From: CAZSDW01 sp964605705
GTDB taxonomy: Bacteria > Fidelibacterota > UBA2242
Direction: 5' to 3'
DNA length: 64,000 bases
NCBI GenBank assembly: GCA_964605705.1
Contig: CAZSDW010000004.1
Location: forward strand, 62,001 to 126,000
Shown: positions 52,778 to 62,670 of the stretch, one piece after another
How positions within the stretch are numbered: the stretch's first letter is position 1
Layout of the letters: every line of letters begins with the position of its first letter
The notes under the pieces: generated by a model
Databases searched by the model: none
Told to the model about the DNA's origin: nothing
What the model saw: only the letters and a program-made list of their open reading frames with translations
Made by a program: the position numbers and the translations under genes

Positions 52778-55700
52778 ATGGGAAATTGTGTGATTTTCGG
52801 AAAAATTTCTACCAAAATATTCAAATGGATTCTATTGCTTGGATTCCTTTCAATTGCTTATGCCAATTCTGCCCCGACTTTTCGGTTTGAACATCTATCC
52901 ACGGAAAACGGACTTTCCCATAATTCGGTCATAGATATCCTGCAGGACCACCAGGGATTTATGTGGTTTGGGACCCTAAACGGTCTGGATCGTTATGATG
53001 GTTATAGCTTTGTGGTTTATCGTCCTGTTCCCGGAGATACCACCAGTTTAATGCATAATGTCATTAACGCGATTTATGAAGACAGCCGCGGGATTCTATG
53101 GATCGGTACACTGAATGGTTTACATCGTTACGACCGCTCCAAAGATTGTTTTGTAAGAATAGTCCACGAACCTGATGATCCCAACTCACTTGTGGATAAC
53201 CGGATTCGCTGTATTCTGGAAGATTACACCGGTTCCCTCTGGATCGGGACCGAGGGCGGCTTGTGTTGTTATGATCCATCAACGGATCAGTTTCAAAATT
53301 TTTTTCCGGTTCCGAATGACTCAGGCAGCCTGAGTGATTATATTGTCCACGATCTTTTTGAGGATAGCCGGAAGCAACTCTGGATTGCGACCGAAGAGGG
53401 GGGCATCAACCGTTTTAATCGGAGAACCGGTACCTTTTCCAGTTATCGACATTTGTCTGTTGATCCGAACAAAAACATTACAAGCGCTGTTATGACAATT
53501 TGTGAAGACCAGTGGGGAACCCTGTGGATTGGAACCTGGGGCGATGGTTTACAGCGTTTTGATGTCAATACCAATCAATTCACAAGAGTGTCGCTAACTA
53601 CTGATGGCAGCGAATCCTGTACATCGGATATTATCACTAATTTATTGATTGATGAATCCGGTCGCCTCTGGATATGCAGCTACGATGCCGGATTATTTTT
53701 CCTGTCCCAAATTCCCAGAGACAATATAGTTACAGGGGCTGGCGATTTTCAGCATTATCAATATGATCCGCATGACGCCACGGGTATTCAATCCAATGCC
53801 ATTTGGGCGGTATATGTCGATAGAACCGGTGTTGTCTGGGTTGGTAACGATAATGGCGGCATCAACAAATGCGATACAAAACAGAGTCATATTTCACATT
53901 ACCAGTCTAAAATTGCTGCGGCGAACAGCCTTTCAAATGATCACGTTACATCATTTTTCGAAGATGATTCCGGCATCATCTGGATTGGTACCCGCTTTGG
54001 CGGATTAAACCGGTTTGATCCACAGGCAGATCGCTTCCGAATATATCGGCATGATCCCAACCAGATCAATAGCCCCGCTTCCGATGCCATCCTTTGCCTG
54101 TCGGGTGGTGAGGATAATTTGTGGATTGGAACCGATGGCAGCGGACTGGATCGCTTAAATACAAAAGCCGGTCAGTTCGAACATTTTCGACATGAGGATA
54201 ATGACCAATCGACCTTGGGTGAAAATGTAGTTCTATCATTTTGCCGGGATAAATCCGGTAAACTCTGGATCGGTACCTGGGGGGGCGGATTGTCATGTTT
54301 AAATCCGGATGAACGCAGTTTTACCACCTATCCGGTCGATCGCACAAATGACCGGCAGAATGTTGTCACCTCCATTATTGAGGCTCCCGCCGGTGGGCTC
54401 TGGCTGGGAACTTATGGAAAGGGCTTGGTGTTTTTTGATCCGGTTAGAGAAGAGATGACCTACTTTTCGAATGATGAGTCGGATTCGCTGAGTCTTGGAC
54501 ATGATAATATCAACACTTTACTGATCGACAAACACGGCATATTATGGATCGGGACGATGGGCGCTGGTCTGAATTACCTCACCGACTATCATCCGGATTC
54601 CGGAGTTACCCGATTTGGCAAATACGACCAGGATGACGGGCTTCCCGATAATATTATTGAATTCATTATTGAAGACGATAACGGTTATTTATGGCTGGGG
54701 ACCAATCACGGGATTGCCCGGTTGGATCCGGAAAATGGCAGGATTCAGAATTTCGATCGGTATGATGGTTTCGGGCAGGATATTTTTTATCATGAATCGG
54801 TTCTGAGAACCCGGAATGGATTGCTCTATTTTGGAGGTATTCATGGCTTCAATGTCTTTCACCCGAGCAAAATCAGTTATAATCCGTACATTCCGCCGGT
54901 CGTCGTTACCCAGTTCCAGATTTCAAATGAACCGATTGGTCCAAAATCGATTGGAAAAAAGGTGCTCAATAAATCCATAGTCATTGCAGATAATCTGAGA
55001 TTGTCCTATAAGGATAATGTGTTTTCCTTTGAGTTTGCTGCCCTGGATTACAGCAGTCCCGGGAAAAATCAATACGCCTATATGATGGAGGGATTCGATA
55101 AAAATTGGCGATATACCGATGCAGACCGCCGTTTTGCGTCCTATACCAATCTGCCTCACGGTAATTATAAATTCCGGGTGATTGCCTCCAATAACCATGG
55201 TTTATGGAATGACGCGGGCGCTGCAATTGATATTACAATTACTCCACCGTTCTGGAAAACCCGATGGATGATGACAATCTATCTTGCGTTAATTCTCGGG
55301 GCGATTCTGCTGATCCGAAAAGCGGTCCAGATGCGGGAACGATTCCGGACCCAGGTGGAAATGAAGCGCCTGGAAGCTGAAAAAGTCCACGAGATTGATC
55401 AGTTGAAATTGCGTTTTTTTACTCACATTTCCCATGAATTCCGGACGCCCTTGACTCTGATTATCGGTCCGATAGAACGAATGCTGCAACTTGGTGAACA
55501 GATGAACCAGTATAAACGGGATATTTATAACCGGCTCGTCCTTCAGAATGCCCGGCGGCTGCTGCGATTGGTGAATCAACTGATGGATGCCCGGAAATTG
55601 GATACCGGCAGCATGAAACTGGAAATTCAGGAAAAAGAGTTTGTCTCTTTCACGAAAGCCATCATCTCCGCATTTCAGCATCGGGCAGAGCAGAAAAGAA

Positions 55701-57019
55701 TCCGGATTTCGTTCGATACTGCGCTGGAGACGTTTCGTTTTGCCTTTGATCCGGATAAGATCGAAAAAGTTCTTTACAATATCATTTCCAATGCGGTTAA
55801 ATTCACTGAACCCGAGGGTGAAATTGAGATTTTACTGTTTTTATCGGATAAGCAGGGGAAACATCATGTCGAAACGGAGGCATCGCACCGTTTTATTTGT
55901 ACTCAGGTCAAAGATACGGGAATAGGCATCGATTCCGAAAATATAGACCATATTTTTGATCCGTTTTATCAGGCGAAGCAGTCAGCGATCCGAAAACCGC
56001 ATGGCACCGGCATCGGACTATCGATCAGCAAGGATTTTGTAGAGATGCACAGCGGCACGATTCGGGCTGAAAGTCAAAAAGGACAGGGAACGACAATTAC
56101 CTTTACCCTGCCGGAAATTCACCAGCCAGATGAAACCGCAATTGATAATTCATCGCCAGCAGCACCCGATCAGGATGAAGAAAATGCAGATCTCTTGACG
56201 GAAGATTTTGCTGAAGCTTCCTGTGATGTATCCGTTCAGGATTTATTAAATAAAAACCAGGATAAACCACTGATTCTTACGATTGAGGATGATAAAGATT
56301 TGCGTCAATACCTGGTGCTTGAAATTGAAGATAGTTATTCAGTCATTCAGGCGCAGGACGGCTTGAGTGGCTATGAACTGGCGGTTGACCGGATTCCTGA
56401 CCTGATAATTTGTGATGTTATGATGCCGGTAATGGATGGTTACGAATTTTGTCAGCGCTGTAAAAACGACCAGCGGACCAGTCATATTCCCATCATACTG
56501 TTGACAGCCCAGACATCTGAAGAGAAGCAAAAAGACGGACTGCTGGCTGGTGCCGATGACTATATTACCAAGCCCTTCAACCCGGATCTTTTAAAACTTC
56601 GGATAGAAAATTTATTGAATGTCCGCCGGAAAATGCGGGAACGGTTTGGCAGGATCATCGGACTCAATCCGCAAGAGATTCCCATCACTTCGCCCGACGA
56701 GCAGTTTCTGCAAAAGATAATTGAAGCGGTGGAACAGTATCTTTCCGATACCGATTTTTCGGTGGATGATCTGAGCTATCATATTGGCTTGAGCCGGGCG
56801 CAGTTGTATCGTAAAATGCAGGCAGTTATCAATCAGACGCCCAGTGATTTTATCCGTACCTATCGACTTCAGCGAGCCATGCAGCTCCTTGCAAAAGGTC
56901 ATACTCCTTCCCAGGTTTGTTATCAAACCGGTTTTCGTGATCCCTCGTATTTTTCAAAGTGTTTCCGGAAACAGTTTGGCAAGACCCCGCAACAGATCAA
57001 AAGCGCATCCAAAGCTTAG
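52778..57019 (+). CDS. Hybrid two-component system regulator (HTCS) with sensor propellers and AraC-type output
   Basis: This 1413-residue single-protein signalling system has a signal peptide (about 1-31), two periplasmic Reg_prop beta-propellers (about 35-695, repeats such as DHQGFMWFGTLNGLDRYD and ILWIGTMGAGLNYL), a Y_Y_Y domain (about 742-812), one membrane helix (about 831-850), HisKA (His886 in ISHEFRTPLT), HATPase (GTGIGLSISKDF), a receiver domain (about 1164-1281, phospho-acceptor Asp1213 in CDVMMP) and an AraC-type DNA-binding domain (about 1311-1413). In Bacteroides such proteins sense released oligosaccharides and switch on the neighbouring glycan genes. The element repeated at 43473 and 57072 is a candidate target. 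Confidence 0.95.
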   Translation: MGNCVIFGKISTKIFKWILLLGFLSIAYANSAPTFRFEHLSTENGLSHNSVIDILQDHQGFMWFGTLNGLDRYDGYSFVVYRPVPGDTTSLMHNVINAIYEDSRGILWIGTLNGLHRYDRSKDCFVRIVHEPDDPNSLVDNRIRCILEDYTGSLWIGTEGGLCCYDPSTDQFQNFFPVPNDSGSLSDYIVHDLFEDSRKQLWIATEEGGINRFNRRTGTFSSYRHLSVDPNKNITSAVMTICEDQWGTLWIGTWGDGLQRFDVNTNQFTRVSLTTDGSESCTSDIITNLLIDESGRLWICSYDAGLFFLSQIPRDNIVTGAGDFQHYQYDPHDATGIQSNAIWAVYVDRTGVVWVGNDNGGINKCDTKQSHISHYQSKIAAANSLSNDHVTSFFEDDSGIIWIGTRFGGLNRFDPQADRFRIYRHDPNQINSPASDAILCLSGGEDNLWIGTDGSGLDRLNTKAGQFEHFRHEDNDQSTLGENVVLSFCRDKSGKLWIGTWGGGLSCLNPDERSFTTYPVDRTNDRQNVVTSIIEAPAGGLWLGTYGKGLVFFDPVREEMTYFSNDESDSLSLGHDNINTLLIDKHGILWIGTMGAGLNYLTDYHPDSGVTRFGKYDQDDGLPDNIIEFIIEDDNGYLWLGTNHGIARLDPENGRIQNFDRYDGFGQDIFYHESVLRTRNGLLYFGGIHGFNVFHPSKISYNPYIPPVVVTQFQISNEPIGPKSIGKKVLNKSIVIADNLRLSYKDNVFSFEFAALDYSSPGKNQYAYMMEGFDKNWRYTDADRRFASYTNLPHGNYKFRVIASNNHGLWNDAGAAIDITITPPFWKTRWMMTIYLALILGAILLIRKAVQMRERFRTQVEMKRLEAEKVHEIDQLKLRFFTHISHEFRTPLTLIIGPIERMLQLGEQMNQYKRDIYNRLVLQNARRLLRLVNQLMDARKLDTGSMKLEIQEKEFVSFTKAIISAFQHRAEQKRIRISFDTALETFRFAFDPDKIEKVLYNIISNAVKFTEPEGEIEILLFLSDKQGKHHVETEASHRFICTQVKDTGIGIDSENIDHIFDPFYQAKQSAIRKPHGTGIGLSISKDFVEMHSGTIRAESQKGQGTTITFTLPEIHQPDETAIDNSSPAAPDQDEENADLLTEDFAEASCDVSVQDLLNKNQDKPLILTIEDDKDLRQYLVLEIEDSYSVIQAQDGLSGYELAVDRIPDLIICDVMMPVMDGYEFCQRCKNDQRTSHIPIILLTAQTSEEKQKDGLLAGADDYITKPFNPDLLKLRIENLLNVRRKMRERFGRIIGLNPQEIPITSPDEQFLQKIIEAVEQYLSDTDFSVDDLSYHIGLSRAQLYRKMQAVINQTPSDFIRTYRLQRAMQLLAKGHTPSQVCYQTGFRDPSYFSKCFRKQFGKTPQQIKSASKA

Positions 57020-57071
57020 CCGCGACAAATTTCCAAAAGCCGGGCGATTTTTCTGATTTCCCTCTCACGAT

Positions 57072-57124
57072 GCAACAAAATCACCAGAATATGAGATGAT
57101 TTTTCCGGCAGAGTATTTTATTTT
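57072..57124 (+). repeat. 53-bp conserved non-coding element, copy 2
   Basis: This is the partner of 43473-43525 (45 of 53 positions identical). It begins 53 bp after the HTCS stop and ends just before the small membrane protein gene, 240 bp upstream of the GH13 start. Position upstream of two gene runs of one locus supports a shared regulatory site. Confidence 0.6.
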
Positions 57125-57129
57125 GTCGT

Positions 57130-57282
57130 ATGGTATCTGTTCAATCCGAAAAACAGCCGGTCGTGGAGAATAATCCCCGGGAAACCGTGAAAGATAAACA
57201 TAGAAAATGGGTCATCATCGAGGTTTTTAGCGTCCTGTTTATAATCATATTGTTTATTATCATGTATCGCTGTTTTTGGTAA
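57130..57282 (+). CDS. Small single-pass membrane protein (50 residues), unknown function
   Basis: A complete frame runs from ATG 57130 to TAA 57282. The product has a charged N-terminal half (SEKQPVVENNPRETVKDKHRK) and a hydrophobic helix (about residues 27-46, IIEVFSVLFIIILFIIMYRC), so it is a plausible membrane anchor. No good ribosome site is seen, and the preceding bases belong to the conserved 53-bp element. It fills an otherwise long leader between the HTCS and GH13 genes. Its reality is moderately supported by composition only. Confidence 0.5.
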   Translation: MVSVQSEKQPVVENNPRETVKDKHRKWVIIEVFSVLFIIILFIIMYRCFW

Positions 57283-57364
57283 AACTCAGATATCGGTGCC
57301 CATTGAACCGGAACGATACCGGTTTCGATTAGAAGAATGGTTTTATAAAAAGAATTGTGAGAGC

Positions 57365-59149
57365 ATGGAATTCGGGTATAATGTTTTTGTGATAATTGCG
57401 ATTGTACTGGTCATTCTTGTTGCTAATTCGGATGGTCTTTGTGCCGGGGAAACTTATTCCATCACATCCGCCGTAGTAACCGGGGACTATAAAATTCCCG
57501 ATTGCCCTGCCTGGTTGAACAATGCTGTTTTTTACCAGGTATATCCGCAGACTTTTTATGACACCAATGGCGACGGAATCGGCGACCTGGAAGGAATTAT
57601 TGAAAAACTGGACTATGTTAAAAGCCTGGGAGTCGATGGTATCTGGATTAATCCGTTTTTTGAATCGCCGTTTCATGATGCCGGTTATGACGTTTCGGAT
57701 TATTACAAAGTCGCGCCTCGTTATGGAACCAATGAAGACGCCAGACGGATGTTCGCTGAAGCTGAAAATCGGGATTTGAAAATTTTATTCGATTATGTGA
57801 TCAGCTATACCAGTATTGAGCACCCCTGGTTCCAGGAATCCGCCAAACAGGAAAAAAACAAATATTCGAACTGGTATATCTGGACCGACAATACCTGGAT
57901 CAATCCTCCCGACGCCTATAAAGATGTTTTTATCAAAGGCTACAGCCGGAGGAATGGTCAATTCATGCGGAACTTTTACTGGAGTCAGCCGGCGCTGAAT
58001 TTCGGATTTGCCAAGCCGGAAGAAGACTGGATGTTGCCAACTGACCATCCCGACGTTCTTGAACTTCAGAAGGAATTGAAAAAAATCCTGCGTTTTTGGA
58101 TGGATATGGGTGCTGATGGATTTCGGGCGGATATGGCTGGTGCTTTGGTAAAGAATGCCAACATTACCGGCAATGACCAGCTTTTCAGTACCCGTGATGA
58201 GGGAACGAAAAAATTCTGGAATGAAATTCGGGAGGTATTTGATAATGAGTACCCGGATGCCTTTATGGTGGCGGAATGGTCCCATCCCGAATCGGCGCTG
58301 GATGGAGGCGGATTTCATGCGGACTTTTACCACTGGTTTTCCGGTTATAATGACCTGTTGCAGAAAGAGAGCTGGCGGATATTGAACGGCTATTCGGAAG
58401 GGCACAGTTTTTTTGACAAGGAGGGCAAGGGAAACATCACCGACTTTCTGAAAATGTACATGGATCAATACGAAAAGACCCGGGGCAAGGGATATATTCT
58501 GTTGCCTCTCGGCAATCATGATCTGTCGCGTTTGAATATCCGGAGAAGCGATGACGAACTTGAAATGATCATTGCATTTTCCATTGCCATGCCGGGAATT
58601 CCGTTTATTTTTTACGGGAATGAAATCGGGATGCGCCAGTTGTACGATAATCCTTTTGTCGAAGGGTCATACAAACCACGCGCCGGTGGACGGACTCCCA
58701 TGCAGTGGAATACCGGAAAGAACCTGGGATTTTCGACCTGTGATCCGGAATTGCTCTATCTGCCGGTCGATAAAGCTGCTGATGCACCGACGGTTGCCGG
58801 ACAGGAAAAGGAGCCCAACTCGCTGTTGCAGCGGGTACGCCGATTGATCCAACTCAAGAAAAATGAACCGGCGCTGGCTGCCTATGCCGAATTTGTACCG
58901 GTCTATGCTGTGGAAAACCATTATCCGTTTGTCTTTGCCCGGGCAGCCGATGAGGATATTATCCTGGCAATTTTTAATCCCGCCGATCGAGTGGAAACAG
59001 CCCAATTTTCATTAAACCTGAAAGCCAGGAAACTGAATCTGATAGCCGGAAAAGAATCACAGATAGATATGGACGGAACGGATTACAGTGTTAAAATTGA
59101 TGCGCAAACCTTTTCTATTTATAAAATAACTCGTTATACAAAGCAGTGA
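57365..59149 (+). CDS. Secreted GH13 alpha-amylase-family enzyme with altered conserved region I
   Basis: I start at ATG 57365 (594 residues) because it opens with a signal peptide (MEFGYNVFVIIAIVLVILVANSDGLCAG trimmed in thought to about residue 29); a GTG at 57296 adds a charged leader. The GH13 barrel begins VFYQVYPQTFYDTNGDGIGD. Catalytic residues are intact: nucleophile Asp256 in GFRADMAG, acid Glu304 in VAEWSHP and His385-Asp386 in GNHDLSR. Conserved region I, normally DxVxNHT, reads DYVISYTS, so the Asn and His that shape subsite -1 are missing. The C-terminal beta domain is present. Activity on alpha-linked sugars is likely, but specificity may differ from amylases. Confidence 0.88.
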   Translation: MEFGYNVFVIIAIVLVILVANSDGLCAGETYSITSAVVTGDYKIPDCPAWLNNAVFYQVYPQTFYDTNGDGIGDLEGIIEKLDYVKSLGVDGIWINPFFESPFHDAGYDVSDYYKVAPRYGTNEDARRMFAEAENRDLKILFDYVISYTSIEHPWFQESAKQEKNKYSNWYIWTDNTWINPPDAYKDVFIKGYSRRNGQFMRNFYWSQPALNFGFAKPEEDWMLPTDHPDVLELQKELKKILRFWMDMGADGFRADMAGALVKNANITGNDQLFSTRDEGTKKFWNEIREVFDNEYPDAFMVAEWSHPESALDGGGFHADFYHWFSGYNDLLQKESWRILNGYSEGHSFFDKEGKGNITDFLKMYMDQYEKTRGKGYILLPLGNHDLSRLNIRRSDDELEMIIAFSIAMPGIPFIFYGNEIGMRQLYDNPFVEGSYKPRAGGRTPMQWNTGKNLGFSTCDPELLYLPVDKAADAPTVAGQEKEPNSLLQRVRRLIQLKKNEPALAAYAEFVPVYAVENHYPFVFARAADEDIILAIFNPADRVETAQFSLNLKARKLNLIAGKESQIDMDGTDYSVKIDAQTFSIYKITRYTKQ

Positions 59150-59164
59150 GGTAGTTGGATTATA

Positions 59165-59192
59165 TTGACAGGATGCCAACAGAAACTATGAA
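59165..59192 (+). promoter_or_regulatory. Possible sigma70-type promoter upstream of the second TonB-dependent receptor
   Basis: TTGACA (59165-59170) is followed after 16 bases by TATGAA (59187-59192), about 100 bp before the receptor start. The -35 box is perfect, the -10 box only fair. No LacI-type palindrome like that at 13423 is visible here. Confidence 0.4.
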
Positions 59193-59293
59193 AATAAATA
59201 GCAAAAGCATTTAAAGTTTGTAAGTTAGGGCTATACAAGATGAGAAGGCATTTAAAAATAACAGTGAAGGATATAATATAGGAGGGTAAAAAA

Positions 59294-62200
59294 GTGCTCA
59301 GGAAAAAGATTGCAATGATGTATCTTTTTTTACTCGTGACCCTGATTTTTGTGCAGCTTGGATTTGCCGGCACAACGGGGAAAATTGCTGGTACAGTGAT
59401 TGACAAAACCAGCGGTGATCCACTTCAGGGTGCCAATGTGATTGTTGTGGGAACGTCACTTGGTGCAGCGACGGATCATGAGGGACAATATTCAATTTTA
59501 TATGTTCCGCCGGGTGTTTATAGCGTTCAGGTTTTTGTCATGGGCTATATGAATGTGACCATTGAAGATGTTCCGGTTCATATCGATCAGACAGCCCGGA
59601 TCAATTTTGAACTCGAAGTGGAAGCGATTCGGGGCGAGACCATCACCGTGGTGGCGGAACGGAAGACGATTCGGGTGGATGTTGCCACCAGTGTTGTTTC
59701 GGTCTCAGAACAAGAAGTTGAAGCGCTGCCTGTTTCAAACGTGGATGAAATTATCAGTTTGCAGGCAGGTATCCGGGATGATATGGCTATCCGCGGTGGT
59801 GAAGCCGAGGATGTTCTTTTTGTCGTTGATGGTGTTGCGATGCGCGATCCCCGGAACAATGAACCGATCACCAAAGTGCCGCTAAGTGCTGTCAAGGAGA
59901 TCTCAGTCGAACGGGGCGGTTTTAATGCCGAATATGGTCAGGTTCAGTCGGGAATTGTCAATGTCGTCACCAAAGAGGGCGGCGTGAAGGGGTACCACGG
60001 CAGTTTCCAGTATAAATACACACCTCCGGCACCGAAATATTATCGGGGTAACGGTATCCCGGATGTGCATGATCCGGACTCCTACTGGATGCGTCCTTTT
60101 CTGGATGATGCCGTGTGCTGGACCGGTACAAATAATGGCGAACCATTTACGGACGCAAATGCAAACGGTGTCTGGGATGATGGTGAATCCTATACGGATT
60201 TGAATGGAGATGGCAGCCGGTCATACTGGAATCAGTATATCCGGGACCAGTATCTCACATTTGTAGGGTGGAATGAAATCTCAAGGCAGCTACTCTCTGA
60301 TGCCGATCCTGACAACGATCTGACCCCTCAGGGCGCTCAACGGGTGTTTCTGTATGAAACCCGCAAAAGTCAGCCCAATAATATACCGGATTATGATATC
60401 GATGCCGGTTTTGGCGGACCGGTGCCACTGGTATCTGAAATGCTCGGAAACCTTCGGTTTTTTACCTCTTATCGGAAACATCGGGATGTTCTGCTGTTTC
60501 CACAGGCTCGCCCGGATTATTCCGATTACGATTGGTCAACCCAATTGACTTCTGATATTGGTGATGGGATGAAGTTGCGGATAACCGCACTCATGGGAAA
60601 TGTTGCCACGATGGCAGAAAACTGGAACTATGGCGTTTATCCCCACTGGCCAAAGGATATCGCAAGTGGCACCGGTGGCATGGCACTGTTCAATGTTTTC
60701 AGCGATTGGGCTTGGTGTCTATCCGATATAAAACATCGGTCACTGGCAGTGAAATTTACCCATGCGCTGAGTCCCAATACGCTCTATGAAGTTACGCTGG
60801 AAAACTTTCGCCGCAGTTACAATACTGAACCGGCAGCGCTGAGGGATACAACCAAAAATGCCGAGATTCTGCCTGGATACTGGGTTGATGAATATCCCCT
60901 GGGTTACTGGCCTTATGAAGTTGTTGGTGTGACTTCGGATATCAAGGATGGTATCCAGGCGTCACTGGCGCGGGATTATTCCACATCACAATCGACATCT
61001 CTGAAGGCTGATCTGACCAGCCAGATTAATTTTAATAATTTGGTCAAAGCCGGGGCTGAGTTTGTCTATAATGATCTCGATCTGGATTATGGTTTTATCC
61101 AGATGCAAACCCAGGGAAAATCGTACGCCAGCCATGTCCAGATGCACAATTTCCCGGTTCGGGCAGCGCTTTACATTCAGGATAAAATGGAGACCGAGGG
61201 TTTCACGATGAATGCGGGTTTGCGATTGGATTACAGTAATTCACGGACCGACTGGTGGGACATTATGACAAACAGTTATAATCCCTACTTTGTTTCCTCG
61301 AAGTACAGTGAAGACCGAAGCTTTGAAATGGAAAAATCGAAATCCCAGTGGCAGCTTAGCCCGCGCCTGGGGATTTCACATCCGATTACAGAAAATTCCA
61401 AGCTGTTTTTCAACTATGGTCATTTCAAACAGATCCCGCAGTATGAAACTCTGTTCCGGGTTCAACGCAGCTCTACCGGTACTTTGGGAGCTATTGGTGA
61501 TCCGAACCTGATTCTGGCAAAAACCATTTCCTATGAATTGGGGTATGATCATGTTTTGTTCAACTCATTCCTCTTTCAGATGGCGGCTTTTTATAAAGAT
61601 ATATCCGACCAGCAGAACGAAACCCAGTACCAGACCATTAACCGGGATCAATATGACCTGATTACCAGTAATGGTTACAAGGATATCCGCGGTCTGGAAC
61701 TGACCTTGCGAAAAACGACGGGACGCTGGATTTCAGGATTCATGAACTATACCTATCAGGTCTCCTCCGATGGGCATTTTGGCAGGGAAGAAGTTTATCA
61801 GGATCCTTCCAGGCAGAAGGATTATGACGAGGCAACGACCAACCAGTACCAGGAACGTCCGATTCCAACTCCCTATGCCCGCGCCAACCTGGCACTGCAT
61901 ACGCCGGACGACTTCGGTCCCGCAGTGTTTGGACATTGTGTGCTTGGCGGATTTCGGTTAAATCTGTTACTGAACTGGGATAAAGGCGGCTGGACGACCT
62001 TTAATCCAAAGAATGCTTCCGGCATTACCAATAATGTTGGCTATGTTGATAAATGGGATGGAACCCTGCGGGCAAGCAAGGCAATCACCGGTAAAAAATT
62101 CCGGATTCAGTTTATGATGGATGTAACGAATCTTTTTAACCGGCTGGAGCTGCGTGATACGGATAATCAGCAGTATCGTTTGTCGCTGCATCTTCCGGAA

Positions 62201-62647
62201 AGTGATGCCTACGATAACCTGGAGGGTAACGATAAACTTGGCGATTATCGCAAGCCGGGCGTCGAATGGCAGCCGATCGAATATCGGATGAAAATTGCCG
62301 GTACGACGGCACCTGATAACGATTTTCCGATTTATCTGGAAGGAAACACCAACAGTTATTGGGAAATTGTGGATGGCAGTTGGGTCCCGGTTGATGGGAT
62401 GCAGCTGTGGGAGAAGATTGATGGCGAATGGGTGAATATTGATCCGATGCCTGTTGACGATTTGCTTGAATATGATACTGATGGCAATCTTCTCCATTCC
62501 TATAAATGGACCATTGAAAGTGACAGCCGGATGGACAAAGTGCTTGATGATAAAGCTTATATTTTCAATCCGGGACCTTCAACCTGGTGGTTCTTGAATC
62601 CACGGACAGTAATTTTTGGGGTCCGTCTTTCATTTGATTTGGATTGA
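59294..62647 (+). CDS. TonB-dependent receptor with carboxypeptidase-regulatory-like N-terminal domain (copy 2)
   Basis: The 1117-residue importer starts at GTG 59294, eight bases after a strong GGAGGG, which decides the start. A signal peptide (about 1-25) is followed by the regulatory-like domain (about 29-112, GKIAGTVIDKTSGDPLQGAN), the plug (about 120-230, MAIRGGEAEDVLFVVDGV and ERGGFNAEYG) and the barrel. It is a clear paralogue of the receptor at 14660 and has a small acidic insertion near 280-305 (TDANANGVWDDGESYTD) that resembles a calcium-binding loop. Following the glycoside hydrolases and HTCS, it probably imports their oligosaccharide products. Confidence 0.92.
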   Translation: MLRKKIAMMYLFLLVTLIFVQLGFAGTTGKIAGTVIDKTSGDPLQGANVIVVGTSLGAATDHEGQYSILYVPPGVYSVQVFVMGYMNVTIEDVPVHIDQTARINFELEVEAIRGETITVVAERKTIRVDVATSVVSVSEQEVEALPVSNVDEIISLQAGIRDDMAIRGGEAEDVLFVVDGVAMRDPRNNEPITKVPLSAVKEISVERGGFNAEYGQVQSGIVNVVTKEGGVKGYHGSFQYKYTPPAPKYYRGNGIPDVHDPDSYWMRPFLDDAVCWTGTNNGEPFTDANANGVWDDGESYTDLNGDGSRSYWNQYIRDQYLTFVGWNEISRQLLSDADPDNDLTPQGAQRVFLYETRKSQPNNIPDYDIDAGFGGPVPLVSEMLGNLRFFTSYRKHRDVLLFPQARPDYSDYDWSTQLTSDIGDGMKLRITALMGNVATMAENWNYGVYPHWPKDIASGTGGMALFNVFSDWAWCLSDIKHRSLAVKFTHALSPNTLYEVTLENFRRSYNTEPAALRDTTKNAEILPGYWVDEYPLGYWPYEVVGVTSDIKDGIQASLARDYSTSQSTSLKADLTSQINFNNLVKAGAEFVYNDLDLDYGFIQMQTQGKSYASHVQMHNFPVRAALYIQDKMETEGFTMNAGLRLDYSNSRTDWWDIMTNSYNPYFVSSKYSEDRSFEMEKSKSQWQLSPRLGISHPITENSKLFFNYGHFKQIPQYETLFRVQRSSTGTLGAIGDPNLILAKTISYELGYDHVLFNSFLFQMAAFYKDISDQQNETQYQTINRDQYDLITSNGYKDIRGLELTLRKTTGRWISGFMNYTYQVSSDGHFGREEVYQDPSRQKDYDEATTNQYQERPIPTPYARANLALHTPDDFGPAVFGHCVLGGFRLNLLLNWDKGGWTTFNPKNASGITNNVGYVDKWDGTLRASKAITGKKFRIQFMMDVTNLFNRLELRDTDNQQYRLSLHLPESDAYDNLEGNDKLGDYRKPGVEWQPIEYRMKIAGTTAPDNDFPIYLEGNTNSYWEIVDGSWVPVDGMQLWEKIDGEWVNIDPMPVDDLLEYDTDGNLLHSYKWTIESDSRMDKVLDDKAYIFNPGPSTWWFLNPRTVIFGVRLSFDLD

Positions 62648-62670
62648 AAGAAAAATTGATGGAGTGTTTT

